64,000 bases of DNA from Tillandsia leiboldiana (Eukaryota > Streptophyta > Magnoliopsida > Poales > Bromeliaceae), in the NCBI GenBank assembly GCA_029204045.2, contig CM055063.1, positions 34,582,810 through 34,646,809 on the forward strand, read 5' to 3'. Below the pieces are notes generated by a model, which saw only the letters and a program-made list of their open reading frames with translations, searched no databases and was not told the DNA's origin. Each line of letters starts with the position of its first letter. The first letter of the stretch is position 1. Position numbers and translations under genes: made by a program. Positions 23,475-34,842 of this stretch are shown here, one piece after another.

Positions 23475-24317
23475 GTAGGCGCGAATACCTCAATTAGCCC
23501 AGAAGGGCAAGCAACGCCCAGCATCGGAAAACGGCAAAAATTACATTTCTGGCACAACTATCAGGAGACAAACCTAGACGGAAATCGACCTCTATCCTAT
23601 CGACTCAAAATGAGACCGTTGAGAACTTCACGTCGATTCTCCCCAAATTACGCCGATCATTCGAAATTCAAAATCGGCGCCCAATAATCTTGGTTCGAAA
23701 CTGTATAAATAAGCGAACCATCGAAGGAATCGGGGTCCGACAATCTCGTAAGCCCGGTACCACCCCAGCTTCTTTATTTATCTAGGAGTAGGTTAACTTA
23801 ACTTTTTTTTTTTTCTTTTTTACTACTTTCCTAGGAGTAGACTTAATTGTAATCCTTCTATCCTTTTTACCCCACTTGTATTCCCTTATTCTTTATCAAT
23901 ATAAAGTGTAAATCGGCCATTCAGTCGTGTCTTTATTTATCTTTACATTTAGAGTGTAAACCGGCTCAGCCGTGTCTTTATTTGCTTTTTTCCCTTTAGA
24001 GTGTAAACCGGCCAATCAGCTGTATCTCTATTGATGATTTTTGTGCTTTAAAGTTACAATCGGCTCATCAGCCGTACATTTATCTACACCCGGTTCGGCT
24101 GTTTTAAGTCGAAACCAGTGATCCCTCTCTACCTCCGCGAACCCGCTTCGGCAGTCACCGGTCGTTGCGGTTGTGAGGAGTTACCAGAGGAGAACCCGGC
24201 CGAACGGATCCCTCCTCGGTCAGATCGCTTGATTGTTGGCACGCGGCGCACTTTGACCCCTCTAGAGGGCCACCCAGCAGGGGCCGATCGCGCGCAAGCC
24301 ACATTTTGGCCCCAACA
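23475..24317 (+). mobile_element. Family D 3' LTR, second part
   Basis: After the duplicated GTAGG the D LTR resumes and ends in GGCCCCAACA at 24317. It retains the TATA box (23704-23711) and the tandem repeat near 23898-24085. Confidence 0.85.
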
Positions 24318-24363
24318 ATAGGTAAGAGTTACCTGAGTGTCCCACCGGGCATGCCAAAAAAAT
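24318..24363 (-). mobile_element. Inverted D leader with primer-binding site
   Basis: The reverse complement of this 46-bp spacer starts with a short T-rich spacer followed by TGGCATGCCCGGTGGGAC, the D primer-binding site. It belongs to the minus-strand D LTR on its right and is cut where the plus-strand LTR ends, giving two D LTR ends facing each other. Confidence 0.7.
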
Positions 24364-24983
24364 TGTTGGGGCCGAAAATGTCGCGCTTACCGTTGACCGG
24401 GTTCAATCGTCGATCGGCCCCATGGGGGTGACCCTCTAGATGTGATGCGCTGCGTGCCAATGGATCAAGCGATCGGGCCGAGCAGGGATCAGCTTGGCCG
24501 AGTTCTTCTCAATCAACTCTCGCGACTGCCCGGCTTAGTTTAGCCGAATTGGGATGTGGAAGTAGAGAGAGTTCGGCCTAGAATAGCTGAACCGGGATAT
24601 AGAGACAAAGACTTGACACGGCTAAGGAGCCGATTAGGAATTGTATTGCTTGGAGTAGGGGTTATAAGAGTAACAGAAAATCAATTACAAGTTAATCTAC
24701 TCCTAGAAAATGCAGTAAAATTATCTAGGAAAGTAGTAAATTCAAGTATTGAAAAGTATGAAATAGCATGGGTGGTCTTGGCTTACGAGGTTGTAGGACC
24801 CCTTTTTCTTCGATGGTTCGGGTATTTATGCACTCCTGAACCATGTGTATAATCGCCGATTTGAATAATCGGCGTGATTTGGAAAGAATTATCGTAAATT
24901 TTCCAACTACTTCCTTTTGAGTAAAACTTCGTCAAATAGGATAGTAGCCATTTTTCCGTCCAAGTTCATCCCCTTATCAATGT
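24364..24983 (-). mobile_element. Inverted D-type 5' LTR, right half of the element
   Basis: It begins TGTTGGGGCCGAAAATG, the reverse complement of the D LTR end, and is cut by the A solo LTR. Its other half is 29017-29445. It is clearly more diverged from the two plus-strand D LTRs than they are from each other. Open frames in it are shadows. Confidence 0.75.
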
Positions 24984-27900
24984 TGTCACGCCCCGGGGTC
25001 GAAACTGCGACCCGGGCTCGCCAACAGATCCGCCACCTATGCCAAACTCGCATAGGCGAAGCGTCCTACCTGCAAGAAAAGTACTACAGCTAAACAGATA
25101 TCAGAGCTATAAATAAAAACCTGCTGTATAACTAAAATCAAACACTGTACAACTGGAAATAAAACAACAATGTCCGTCTCCCCAAAAAATAATCATAGAC
25201 AAAATCCTCTGATACAAAAACTCGAAAGGGAGATATCTCCAAAAGATACATCAGTGTACAAGCTCTCAATACAAAAACATCCTCACTACATCAGTCTCTC
25301 AAACTGTAAAATAAAATACAACTCTATACCTCACAACAAAGGTCTCTCAACAGAGGGAAAAGAAGTAAACTAATCTACTGAAGCTCTCCTCTGAAGGGGT
25401 ACCGCTACACTCCAACGACGGGTAGGGAACTAGCTCGCGACTCTCTCGCCTCGGTCAGAAGGATCAGCAACAGGAGCAACAGGAACAGAAGTAGGAGTTC
25501 CTGGGGAAAAGACACCACGACGGGTGTGAGAACTACATCCCACAGTAGTTCTCAGTGGGTGCCGTCAACAAGCCCGACGGTCTGCCCACTAAGTCTACTA
25601 GAGGCATAAATAAAGTAGCAAAAGCAGGACTGAAAGGGGAAAAGCTGGAAAAATAACTCTACAGCTACAATGCCACTAACTAGATGCTCAAGTAGTGGAA
25701 CAGATGATAATATGATGCATCTACAACTCACACAGTACAGTCACCCAATCTACACTGACTGCCGCATAGGGTCCAGTCAAACCTGCGCCTACCTACTGCT
25801 GTAGGTATGTCCGTAGCTGCCACTAACTGGCCCAGCCAGAGGGACTGCGTCCGTAACTGCCACTAACTGGCCCAGTCAGAGAGACGGCGTCGACAAGTCG
25901 CGATACCGAAGTGCAGACCCACCCCGGACGTGGCACTCGAGGGGAGCGACCCCAACGAGGACAAGGGTATCCGCGCACTCCGTCGAGCTCAAGTGGCACT
26001 GCAGGCTATAGTCAAAATCCACGCTCACGCACTGAACGGAAAGACTCAATCCTCAAACATCTCGCACAACAGTCGGAGCACTCTCGACGACTCAGCTCAT
26101 CAGCTCACACGAAACTCGAGACACTCGCCTCTCCAATAGCTCACAGCACAAACACACTGGCTGGAGGTACTCCACAGCCAGGAACGACCCACAACTCAGG
26201 GCCAACAACACTGGTCGGACAACACTCAACGACCTGGGACCACCGTCAACCCCACGGTTCCCAACAACACTAGCACAAAGTAAACTCATCTACCAGACTA
26301 CACTCTGCCCCCAGGCACGAGTGCAACAAAGTCCCACAGAAACCTGACCCTCGGCCCACTACCCGGGCGAGGAAACACTATGTCCAGGAAAGATGCAAAA
26401 ATGTGGGAAAATCTAAAGCATAAAAGAACCTAGCCCAAGTGAAGGTTCTTTACTGGTCTGGTTAAACATGCAGCATATGACGGGGTGCTAGGTCAAGTTC
26501 CAATAATACCATTAAATAAACTAAAACATGAGCAAGAAACATTAAGGGATATAAACACCAATATCCAAATAACATCTACCTCATCTCCCTAAACATGCTC
26601 CCAACTAGCATAGGTAAATACGATCATCGAACATGTAGTATCCCAAAGATATATAAAGTGTACCATAAATCATGAAAGTCTCAAACCACAAGAACTATAT
26701 CATTCATATGCTCACCTATCAAAGCTATCGGCTATACCAAGAATTAAGCATGCTCTCAATTTACCAGACATGATTATGTTATCATCAAAACTTGCATCTC
26801 AATCAGATATTGGTACACTAACATGCATGCATTCTATACATAGAATTAGAGAACCGTCCACCGGTTCTGGAGACGAAACACCCACCTGTAGCTTGACGCT
26901 CCGCTGCCCGCTGTAGCTGAAATTTGGCGTGAGTAATCCTTATCCTCCCAGGAGTCCGATGCCACGAAAATCATCCAAATCCGCCTCACGAATTGAGCAC
27001 AATCACAGAAACAATGCACGCGGCGCAATTAAATTCCAGAATTTCAGCAATAGACACTAAGTTAAAGAAGATGTAAGTGCAGCCCCAATACCTCAAGTTG
27101 AAGTTCCTAGTAGTAAAACAAAGATATCCTCTATCATACAAACATCTTCATGTCCTCAAAAATCCACCATTAATTCCCCTTAACATTCAAATGAAGCAAA
27201 AATCACAATGCTGTCCAAAACTGTTAACATAAACTTGCTAGCATTTCCAAGCTTAAATAGAGGCTTTTCCAAAGGGATTTATCCACAGATCATAAAAGAG
27301 AATTTTCTCACCTTGAAGTTAAGAAGAAGTACCAACTTGAATTTCAGAAAAAGACCTTATATCCACAAAGTTATCTGCATTCCAAGGTGCATTGCTCAAA
27401 CCAAGACTAAAACAGGGACAGCAGTAATCCATATAAGAGCACTTAGAAAGATCATTAAAGTTACCTAACCAAAAGTGCTCCAAATCCTACAAGAGAGGTA
27501 CCATTGGATTCCTTGTCGAGAGTAGATACAATTTGAGCCAAAGAACTCCAATTTTCATGCTCGGATGAAGGAGAAAACCCATAAACACTTAAACTATCCA
27601 CCAAGTTCCATATGTACACGAATGCAGCGAGGTGCTCCTAAGATCATGCATAAACTCTAATAAAAACTCAGATTTGTGGAGAATAATACTTACCAATATT
27701 TTAGATCTTCGAGTCCTGGAAATTCTCCCACAAAAATCATCCAAAAATTCCACTCCTACACTTCAGAAAAGCCAAAACACCACAGATTGCTCAAAATCCC
27801 AGACTGAAAAAAAGGGTTCCAAAGATAGCCTTAAAACTCTGTAAAAACATGAGATCTGGGGGGAGAGTTGAATACAAAGATTGTAGCCTTACCTCTTGTG

Positions 27901-28329
27901 AAAACGGAGAACCAAAAATGAGCTCTAAATTCCAAGAAGTGAGTCCTGGGGAATTTTCGCACTGAAATGTGACGGAGAGGGCAGTGAAGTAGCAATGGAG
28001 ATGTCCTCAAATGTTGGTGGAGAAGATGATCCAAATGGCCTCCAAAAATCTCCAAAAAAACTGATGTTGTAGAAGACTTGTTGATGGAGCTCTGCTAAAA
28101 AAAACTCCCCTGAGAAAAGCTCTCCAAAAGCTCCAAAATGGAGGAGGGGATCAACATTAAAACCATTGAAGAAGAAGAACCCAGGAAAAACCCCCTGTTG
28201 CTACAGTAACGGGCCGGCCCGGCACTGTGCTGCCGGGCCGCCACGCGTCGCACAACCGCGCGATCCCGCGCCCCGCTCCCGCGCTCGATCGCCGCCGCGT
28301 GTCGCCTCCCGACAGGGCGATCCACGCGG

Positions 28330-28348
28330 CCAAACGGGAGGCGACACG
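28330..28348 (+). promoter_or_regulatory. ERSE-I-like site, one mismatch
   Basis: CCAAA, ten bases, then CACG(TG). One mismatch to CCAAT-N10-CACG, with the same orientation relative to the LTR as the exact sites. Confidence 0.45.
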
Positions 28349-28479
28349 TGGCCTCCCCTTATCCGCCCGCAGCAGCGCCTGCCCGCGCTGCTGCCCGCGC
28401 CTGCCCGGCCTGCCCGCGCCTGCTGCGTGGGCCGGGCTCGCTGCACCGCGCCTCCGCGCCTGCCACGTGGCGTACGGAC

Positions 28480-28498
28480 CCAATGCGGAGCCGCCACG
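28480..28498 (+). promoter_or_regulatory. Exact ERSE-I consensus in A LTR
   Basis: CCAAT, ten bases, CACG, followed by TG to complete a G-box. It is in the GC-rich U3 of the minus-strand LTR. In plants this consensus is bound by bZIP28/bZIP60 with NF-Y under ER stress; binding here is not shown. Confidence 0.55.
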
Positions 28499-29016
28499 TG
28501 GCACCCCCTCCGGCCCACCAGTCCACCATGCACCGAAAAACACTTTAAACTTCAGGTTGTCCGTTTTCGCTCGTCCGGACTCAGAAAAATACATGTAAAT
28601 AGTCGATTTCCAACGTTTTTCCGCGCTGAATCCAAATACGAAGTCCATTTCTCCAAATTCTCATCCGAAATTTTGCAGAAAGCCCCCGAAAAGCCCACCT
28701 GATCCGATTTTCGCGTCGGGTCCATTTCTAAAGTCCGCTTTGCCAAATTCCAACTCTAAAAATTCCCGAAGGCATCCGGAGAGGTGATCTTTGGTCCAAA
28801 CTTCGCGCTGAGTCAAATATTAATATCCCTTGCACGCGAAACCACTTCTAAACATCCGACGGGATCATCAAACTACTCTCGTGATCCATTTAACACACCG
28901 GGTCCATCACAAATGTCCAATAGGTGCACAAAAACTACCGACGCGCCACATAGGCCTCCAGAAGCTGCAGATGCAACAGTAGTCTAATAGTGGGAATTTC
29001 GGGTCTTCACAAACGT

Positions 29017-29445
29017 GTTGAAGCGTGATCTTTGGCGCTTTCCAATGCTGGGCACCGCTTACCGTTCTGGAGTTGGTTACGAGATTCGCGCCCACATCTC
29101 GCACTCCTTCCTTTCAGAGTCTTTCTTTCTTCGGCTTGATCAACCGAGAATTGACTCTGCCTTCTTCGCTTTCTTTGTCGCTCGACTGGGGTGGTCCGAT
29201 GTTCGTTTTCGGCCGAAGTCAATCCTGGATGAGACGTTGATCTTCTCGTTCGGCCGCTTTTCCTGTTGGCTGATACCTTCATCCGATGGCGTGCGCCATG
29301 TGCCACACTTTCACGTGACTGAGGTCGGTCTTGATCAAAACGCGAGTCTCTCTCTTTCGACTCATCCTCCTATCGGCTGATGCCTTTAGCCGATGGTAAG
29401 TGCCACGTGTCACCTCCTTAGGTGGAGAAATTTCTGGTCTCAACA
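29017..29445 (-). mobile_element. Inverted D-type 5' LTR, left half of the element
   Basis: It continues 24983 after the duplicated A target and ends ...TCTGGTCTCAACA, the reverse complement of TGTTGAGACCAGA, matching the D LTR start. It keeps the ATCGGCT...AGCCGAT hairpin at 29372-29394. Confidence 0.75.
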
Positions 29446-29621
29446 ATATCTAACTAAATTTTTATGCTTCAAGCTCCGCTTTTCCCAGCAAAAAAAAAAT
29501 TAAAAACAAAAATTGTCACGCCATGCGATCATCGATTTGATCGACTCGGGCGCGCACAGACCCGCCAACCGGGCAAATCACCCCTCTACCCAATCGAAGC
29601 GGTCGTTAATATCCATACGCC
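29446..29621. other. Short spacer downstream of the PMD gene
   Basis: AT-rich sequence with an A-tract at 29490-29499, then TGTCACGCCATGCGATC at 29516, which resembles the start of an LTR of the A/B group but has no matching second end. It may hold the 3' UTR of the PMD gene or one end of the MULE. No terminal inverted repeat could be fixed by eye. Confidence 0.4.
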
Positions 29622-31297
29622 TCACGTTAGGTGGGGATGAAAAGTCAGCGGAGGACGCTGTACTGGACGATATATCCATCTCCTCGTAATCGTCCAGTAC
29701 CATTGCATGTATATGGATGCCGCTTGTAGTGGGTCCTCACCAGCAGCCGGGAGCTGATCAACAATGTGATCTAGCCTCTCAGACCACCTCTCAATGTGTA
29801 CAGCGTGAAATGCAATCCAATCCTCATCCGGACGCCCACGTGATGTCACGCGTCGGATGGACTCCACATTGAGAGGTATATGCTGGAGAAGACCGAATTG
29901 CCGCAGGACTCTGTCTGGTACATGCATCTCTACTATGTGATAGCAGATGATGACTGTCCTTGAACGCCAGACTTGCGAGCCCTGTACACAGAAGTCTGGT
30001 AATGCAACTAAAATCTCATCTGTGTACGGCATCCATATAACCTGTTAATGACACAAAATGATCAGTTAGTATAAAAATGTTTAGAAAACAAATATTTAAA
30101 GTATTGATTTAAACATCTACATACCTGCGTCTCTCTCTGCTGATCTAACTCATCTTTATAAAACTCAATGTCAGCGGTCCTGACATTGGCTCTGAATCGT
30201 AGTCCTCCAGCGTTTGCCCATCTAGATTGTAAAATATATATATTAGTTGCAATTACATTTGAAATACAAAAATCTACTATATTAAATAAATATCTTACCG
30301 GCAACCCAGAGGGAGATCTACAATGTCGGGTAGCGCCAGGATGCCTGTAGGTCGGTCGATATGAATATACTCCCAAGCCCAAATCTATATATTAACACAA
30401 ACGACTTAATATAATAAATAAAATATTAAATACCAATATTAACATAATAATGAAATCAAAATATTAGATATTATACCTGCAATAGCGTCCCAAAACAACA
30501 ACACTCGGCCTTCCTGTACAGTGAGGCAAGTCCTAGCGCTCGATACATATATGCTAAGGCAGCTGCACCCCATGCATAAGCCCCGTAGAGATCAAAATCA
30601 GCCAAAAGTGATAGCCACTTTAGGTGAACTCTGTGTCCACTGGGGTTGGCAAACAAACTATTCCCTATTTGATATAACATATATGCACAGGTTGTAGCTG
30701 CCACTACTTCTGCAGGGGCATCTAGAGGTATATGGCTGTACTGATGATATAGCCACGTTAGGCGTATCTGCGACCCGCTTATTTCGTCGGGCACAGCTCC
30801 CAACAATGCCTCGCATATCGGCATCCACTCTTGAAGTGAAGTTCCCGTCACTGGTGGACCGTCGACACGAAGACCTGAAATAACAGCCACATCCTAGAGT
30901 GTGGCGGTCATCTCACCATGGCGAAAGTGGAACGTCTGGGTCTCCGGTCTCCACCTCTCGGCAAGGGCGGCCAGTAAAGCCTGATCCAGCTGCACGCGTC
31001 TCAGGCGTGCTACCCCGTAAAATCCAGACTGTCGGAGTAGATCTAGTACAGCTGGATGGTCAAGCTCCCACCGGTTGAGCTTGCGCCCATGCTCTGAGAA
31101 CTCCACAGCATGATACCCCTGTAATGCCAAAACAAATATAGTTAGCTTTTACGCCAATTCAGCTTATTTGTATTACGATAAAATATCAAATGAAATTTTA
31201 TAGCCCTTACCTCAGTCCTGATAAATGTTGACCTATGGAGATGCTGCTCTGATAGGACCGACGGATCAACTGGTCCCGCGTCCTCGTGATCTGCCAT
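29622..31297 (-). pseudogene. Plant mobile domain (PMD/MAIN-like) gene, five exons, one stop
   Basis: Five exons with GT-AG introns can be read on the minus strand: 31297-31211, 31118-30477, 30384-30299, 30221-30125 and 30041-29622. Reading phase is kept across all four introns, giving about 443 codons. The protein matches the plant mobile domain of the MAIN/MAIL1 family. Recognisable parts are an N-terminal YHAVEFSEHGRKLNRWELDH, the motif FRHGEMTATL followed by DVAVISGLRVDG, a YAWGAAALAYMYRAL helix, and a C-terminal stretch with WIAFHAVHIERW. Start choice: the first ATG, MADHEDAGPVDPS. Defect: a TAG at 30894-30896 where the family context suggests Gln (CAG), a C-to-T change. PMD proteins act in the nucleus in gene and transposon silencing in Arabidopsis, but many PMD genes travel with transposons. 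This one lies right behind a MULE transposase on the same strand, so it is probably MULE cargo. A single stop in an otherwise intact gene suggests recent death. Confidence 0.85.
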
Positions 31298-31350
31298 CTG
31301 CAATATATAATCTACATATTAGTAACATAATAGCTAAAAAAGAGCAAATA

Positions 31351-32126
31351 TTAAGACAAGATAAATAAAATTGTGGAAGTCATACGCCGACGTCCTTGTT
31401 GCACTCTTTGTACATTTTGTGGACAAGTGCTCCTATAATGGCCTGCCTGTTTACAAATGGAGCATGTTCCTCGTCGGCCACCCCCATCGTCCATTATATT
31501 AGAATACGTGTAGATCGTGGACGACCTTTCTTCCTTCGTATAGGAGGCGGTATAATCGGGGGACCTTGGGGTCGTGGCCAGTGCCGTCTATCACGAACAG
31601 GATGAAAATGTGGTGCGTACGTCGCACGATAGCAGTCTACGATACTGAATAAAAAATATGATAGTCTAATCTCATATGTGTTGTACTACAAACTGCTAAG
31701 ATATGCGAGCAAGGTATTCCCGTTAGATGAAATTCACCACATTACATTCTGCATTTGTTCCATTCACGATCACTTTGAAGGAGAAATCTCCAGATCTGAC
31801 TTCAAATTCTATTAGTCCAAATCGTTCAACCCGATGTCCCCGCGCCATATCTATATTTTCGGTAATTATTTTTTTGATATTAGGGATTAGCGCGTCCGTC
31901 ATACTTTCACCGTGAGCACGGCGATCAAAAAAATACTAATTAATCTTATAAAATGTAGCCGCAACAAAAGTTGTGATAGGCAAACCACGACTGCTCTTAA
32001 GTACCCCATTTAACGATTCAGAAAGATTCGTAGTATTCAATCCAAACCGGCGGCCTCCATCAAATGCCTTTGCCCAGTACTCTTTATATCTATCAAGATC
32101 ATGGATCCACTGCCAAGCATCGTGAT
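31351..32126 (-). pseudogene. Mutator-like (MULE) transposase, C-terminal part
   Basis: Reading down from 32126, the first segment has WIHDLDRYKEYWAKAF and then TTNLSESLNGVLKSSRGLP, the signature after the catalytic core of MuDR-type transposases. Next come a SWIM-type zinc-finger region (CGEFHLTGIPCSH near 31700), a basic GRPRSTR segment and a CX2CX4HX4C knuckle (CSICKQAGHYRSTC near 31440-31485), then TAA at 31351. The catalytic DDE domain is missing because an A LTR was inserted at 32127. Further damage: a TAG after FYKIN, a one-base frameshift before the SWIM motif, and a frame change near 31650 that could be a short intron. The PMD gene follows about 50 bp downstream on the same strand, so both probably belonged to one MULE. 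Confidence 0.85.
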
Positions 32127-33039
32127 TGTCACGCCCCGGGTGGAAACCAGAACCCGGGCTCGCCAACAGATCCGCCGTGCACACTGAATTTTCCATGTAC
32201 ACGAAGCGTCGATAACCTGCTCAGATATAAATGTACAATAAAAGAGCATAATACAGAGCTGAACTAAAAGAACTACATAATATCTCAGACTGGAAAAGAA
32301 ATAAAAACTGTAAAAATACAATAAACTCCCAGCTCACCAAAATAATACACCCAGCTGGCCAAAGCCATACCTCAAAATAAAAGTGAACTACTACAGTTTG
32401 AGTAAAACGGGTACAATATCTGTCTATTAGCAGCTCACAGCCTCACAGGAGATCTATCTACTCAGCGATCCCCTTACCTCGATCAGCCGCCGATGGCCCA
32501 GCAGCTCCCGCAGAAGACTCTGCAAAACAAAGGGAAGAAGAAGAAGAAACAACAATGGGGGTGAGAACCACTAGTAAACCAGTAGCCTCCCCCTGTGGGT
32601 AAAGCCTCAACTCCGACGTACCCACTAAGTCTACCAGAGGCAAAGGAAAAGGTAAAGTGGTAAGGTAAATAAGCTGTTGAAACAGGAAAACTACCACTAC
32701 TATGCCTCTAAAATACAGTGCCAAAATGAATGACTGTAAGTATGCATCAGTAACCGCATCGGTCCAAATAAACCCAATCTAGCCACCGGTAAAAACTGGT
32801 ACCGCCTGCTGCCGCTATCATCATCGTGCAAGCTGATCCGCGCCAAAGTGATAGCAATGAGTCAATGTCGTCCGGTACCCATTTGGTACCCCGCACGCTC
32901 CGGAGTGGCACTCGAGGGGAGCTACCCACACGAGGAAAGTAACAATGTCATAAGTATCATAAAAGCAGGACTGAATCATGACTATGCTCAAGTGGAACAA
33001 ATCCCTCCACTAATGAAACCCCGATCCCCCAATCTGATG

Positions 33040-33230
33040 CAAAGATAAACATCCGGTCGCCCGCCCAATGTCCGCGGTCGCCGCGATACCCCATAAGTCC
33101 AAATCTGATAAAATAACCAACATCTGGTCAACCGCCTAATATCCGCGGTTACCATAATGCCCCACAATCCACCATCTGGTAAAATAATCAATATCCAGTC
33201 AACCGCCTACTATCCGCGGTTGCCGCAATC
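33040..33230. repeat. About 72-bp triplication in A LTR
   Basis: Three degenerate units share ATCTGGTCAACCGCC, TATCCGCGGTTGCC and CCCCA words. Single or double related units occur in the other A LTRs (for example GCGGCAACCGCGGATATTGG near 39274). Confidence 0.75.
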
Positions 33231-34643
33231 CCCCTACCAATCCACAATCAACTACCACCTGTCCCAGACTCCAAAGTCCCGACTACACTATCCCAATCCC
33301 CTGCTCGAACCCGAGCAACATGAATCAAAAGTCTAAATGAAAAAGGAGAAAGGAAACATTCATGGTTTCTCGTAAGTCAAGTCCCAATATGATAGTGTAG
33401 CAACAAATAGTGGCCAATCTAGATGATCATACAAGCATGCATATGTCCTCATGAAAGATAGAAGAAAGTGTGACAAATAGTGGTTCCACATGTGTATCAA
33501 TTAATAGCTCCGCATAGATATAACCATCATGCTAAAATCATTGTCCAACCACACATGTCTATAATCCACTAATTACCCTCACATAAATCATCCACCTTTG
33601 CATGTCTGAAAGATCCTCAAGTGGTACCCTCCCACAAGACATTTCATATTATCCCAACATGAAAGTAAATTCCACATGCAAGGTTAAATGCTAATATTAT
33701 GTCCATACAAACATGTATAAGTCCGAACCACTATCAGATTCCCACAATGGCATTTTCCATATGATAGGCTCACAATTATTTTAATTTAAGCATGCATGTC
33801 CATTAGGTGATCATTCAATATGTCCAATAAAAGGATCTCTCTAATATTCCTAGTGGGTAAACCGCAGTAAGAGGTAAGCAACAACCACCCACCTGGCACG
33901 CAAATCCACACCCAAAAAGCCTCCTCGCTGTCCACAACCCTCTAATCCCGCAACTCACTAAAAACAGTGCACAGCTGTACAGAACAACGCACCCGATATA
34001 AATACAAGTCCCAAAAATACAGTATTTGCTATTTTTCCAAACAGCTCGAAAAAAAGGGGATTTTCACCTCTGTACAGTGCTCCGAAAAACCCAGAAAAAT
34101 TACGGTTGCGTTCCTTGCGACGAGTAGATCAAAATCGACTACTTATACGCCTTGATCCAGTATCCGTAGCCCAAGATAGAAAATCAACAAGCCCATGCTG
34201 TCCAGGAACTCCATCACAGAAAATAGGGTCAAATGATGCCTCAAAAACAGTGCCAAAAACCCAAAATGAAGCAAAACGATCAACACGAAAATCTAAGCCT
34301 TACCTCTTAGGAACACACTGTCAAAGAAATCGCTGAAAAACTCCTCCTGGTTTGCTCACAGCAATTTTCCGACTGAACTGCGACGGAAAATGGGCTAAAA
34401 CTAAAAATCGTCGCAGCGCGCCGCGTCGCAGATAACTCGCAGTCGGCAACTCCAAAAATTCTGAAACTTCAAGGGGAGAGAGAGGACAGAGAGGGGAACA
34501 ATTTTCACACGGACCTCAAGTTCGAATTCTCTCTCTAGAACTCGAAATCGCAGAGTGAAGAGGGAGGTGGAGTTTATAATGGGCCAAGGAATCTTCGGGC
34601 TCCACACCAAATCCGGGCACAAAACAGGAAACACCAAAACCAC

Positions 34644-34662
34644 CCAATCAGGAAGCGCCACG
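34644..34662 (+). promoter_or_regulatory. Exact ERSE-I consensus (site 1)
   Basis: CCAAT (34644-34648), ten bases, CACG (34659-34662), inside CCACGTGTCC. It is about 65 bp upstream (minus strand) of a TATA-like site. Confidence 0.55.
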
Positions 34663-34694
34663 TGTCCTACAAAACACGAAACAGCCATGCAAGG

Positions 34695-34713
34695 CCATTC
34701 AGAAGCCGCCACG
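34695..34713 (+). promoter_or_regulatory. ERSE-I-like site, one mismatch (site 2)
   Basis: CCATT in place of CCAAT, ten bases, CACG with G-box at 34710-34715. The spacing is kept. Confidence 0.45.
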
Positions 34714-34768
34714 TGTCACCCGGGAGCACGCACCCGGTCCCCGCGCCGGGTCTTCCGGATCTTGTCAG

Positions 34769-34787
34769 CCAATGGGGTGCTGCCACG
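34769..34787 (+). promoter_or_regulatory. Exact ERSE-I consensus (site 3)
   Basis: CCAAT (34769-34773), ten bases, CACG (34784-34787). The spacer differs from site 1, so the motif is conserved more than its surroundings. Confidence 0.55.
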
Positions 34788-34823
34788 TGTCACAGACAAC
34801 GCCGCCTTCTAGAAGCCATCCAA

Positions 34824-34842
34824 CCAATCAGAAGACGCCACG
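34824..34842 (+). promoter_or_regulatory. Exact ERSE-I consensus (site 4)
   Basis: CCAAT (34824-34828), ten bases, CACG (34839-34842), G-box CACGTG at 34839-34844. Confidence 0.55.

Larger units (their letters stand above)
24984..29011 (-). mobile_element. Family A solo LTR (4.0 kb), TSD AATGT/AACGT
   Basis: It begins TGTCACGCCCCGGGG and ends GGGTCTTCACA, so on the sense strand it starts TGTGAAGACC. The flanks AATGT (24979-24983) and AACGT (29012-29016) differ by one C/T, fitting an aged duplication. The 4028-bp body holds a minus-strand U3 with G-box and ERSE-like sites near 28330-28500. No gag or pol lies between the flanks. Confidence 0.88.

Noticed and set aside
25911..26273. 120-codon Ser/Thr-rich frame
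   Set aside because: Inside an A LTR and antisense to it; sister LTRs do not keep it open.
29516..29600. Start of another solo LTR (TGTCACGCC)
   Set aside because: No second end or duplicated flank could be found, and the PMD last exon begins shortly after; left as a possible fragment only.
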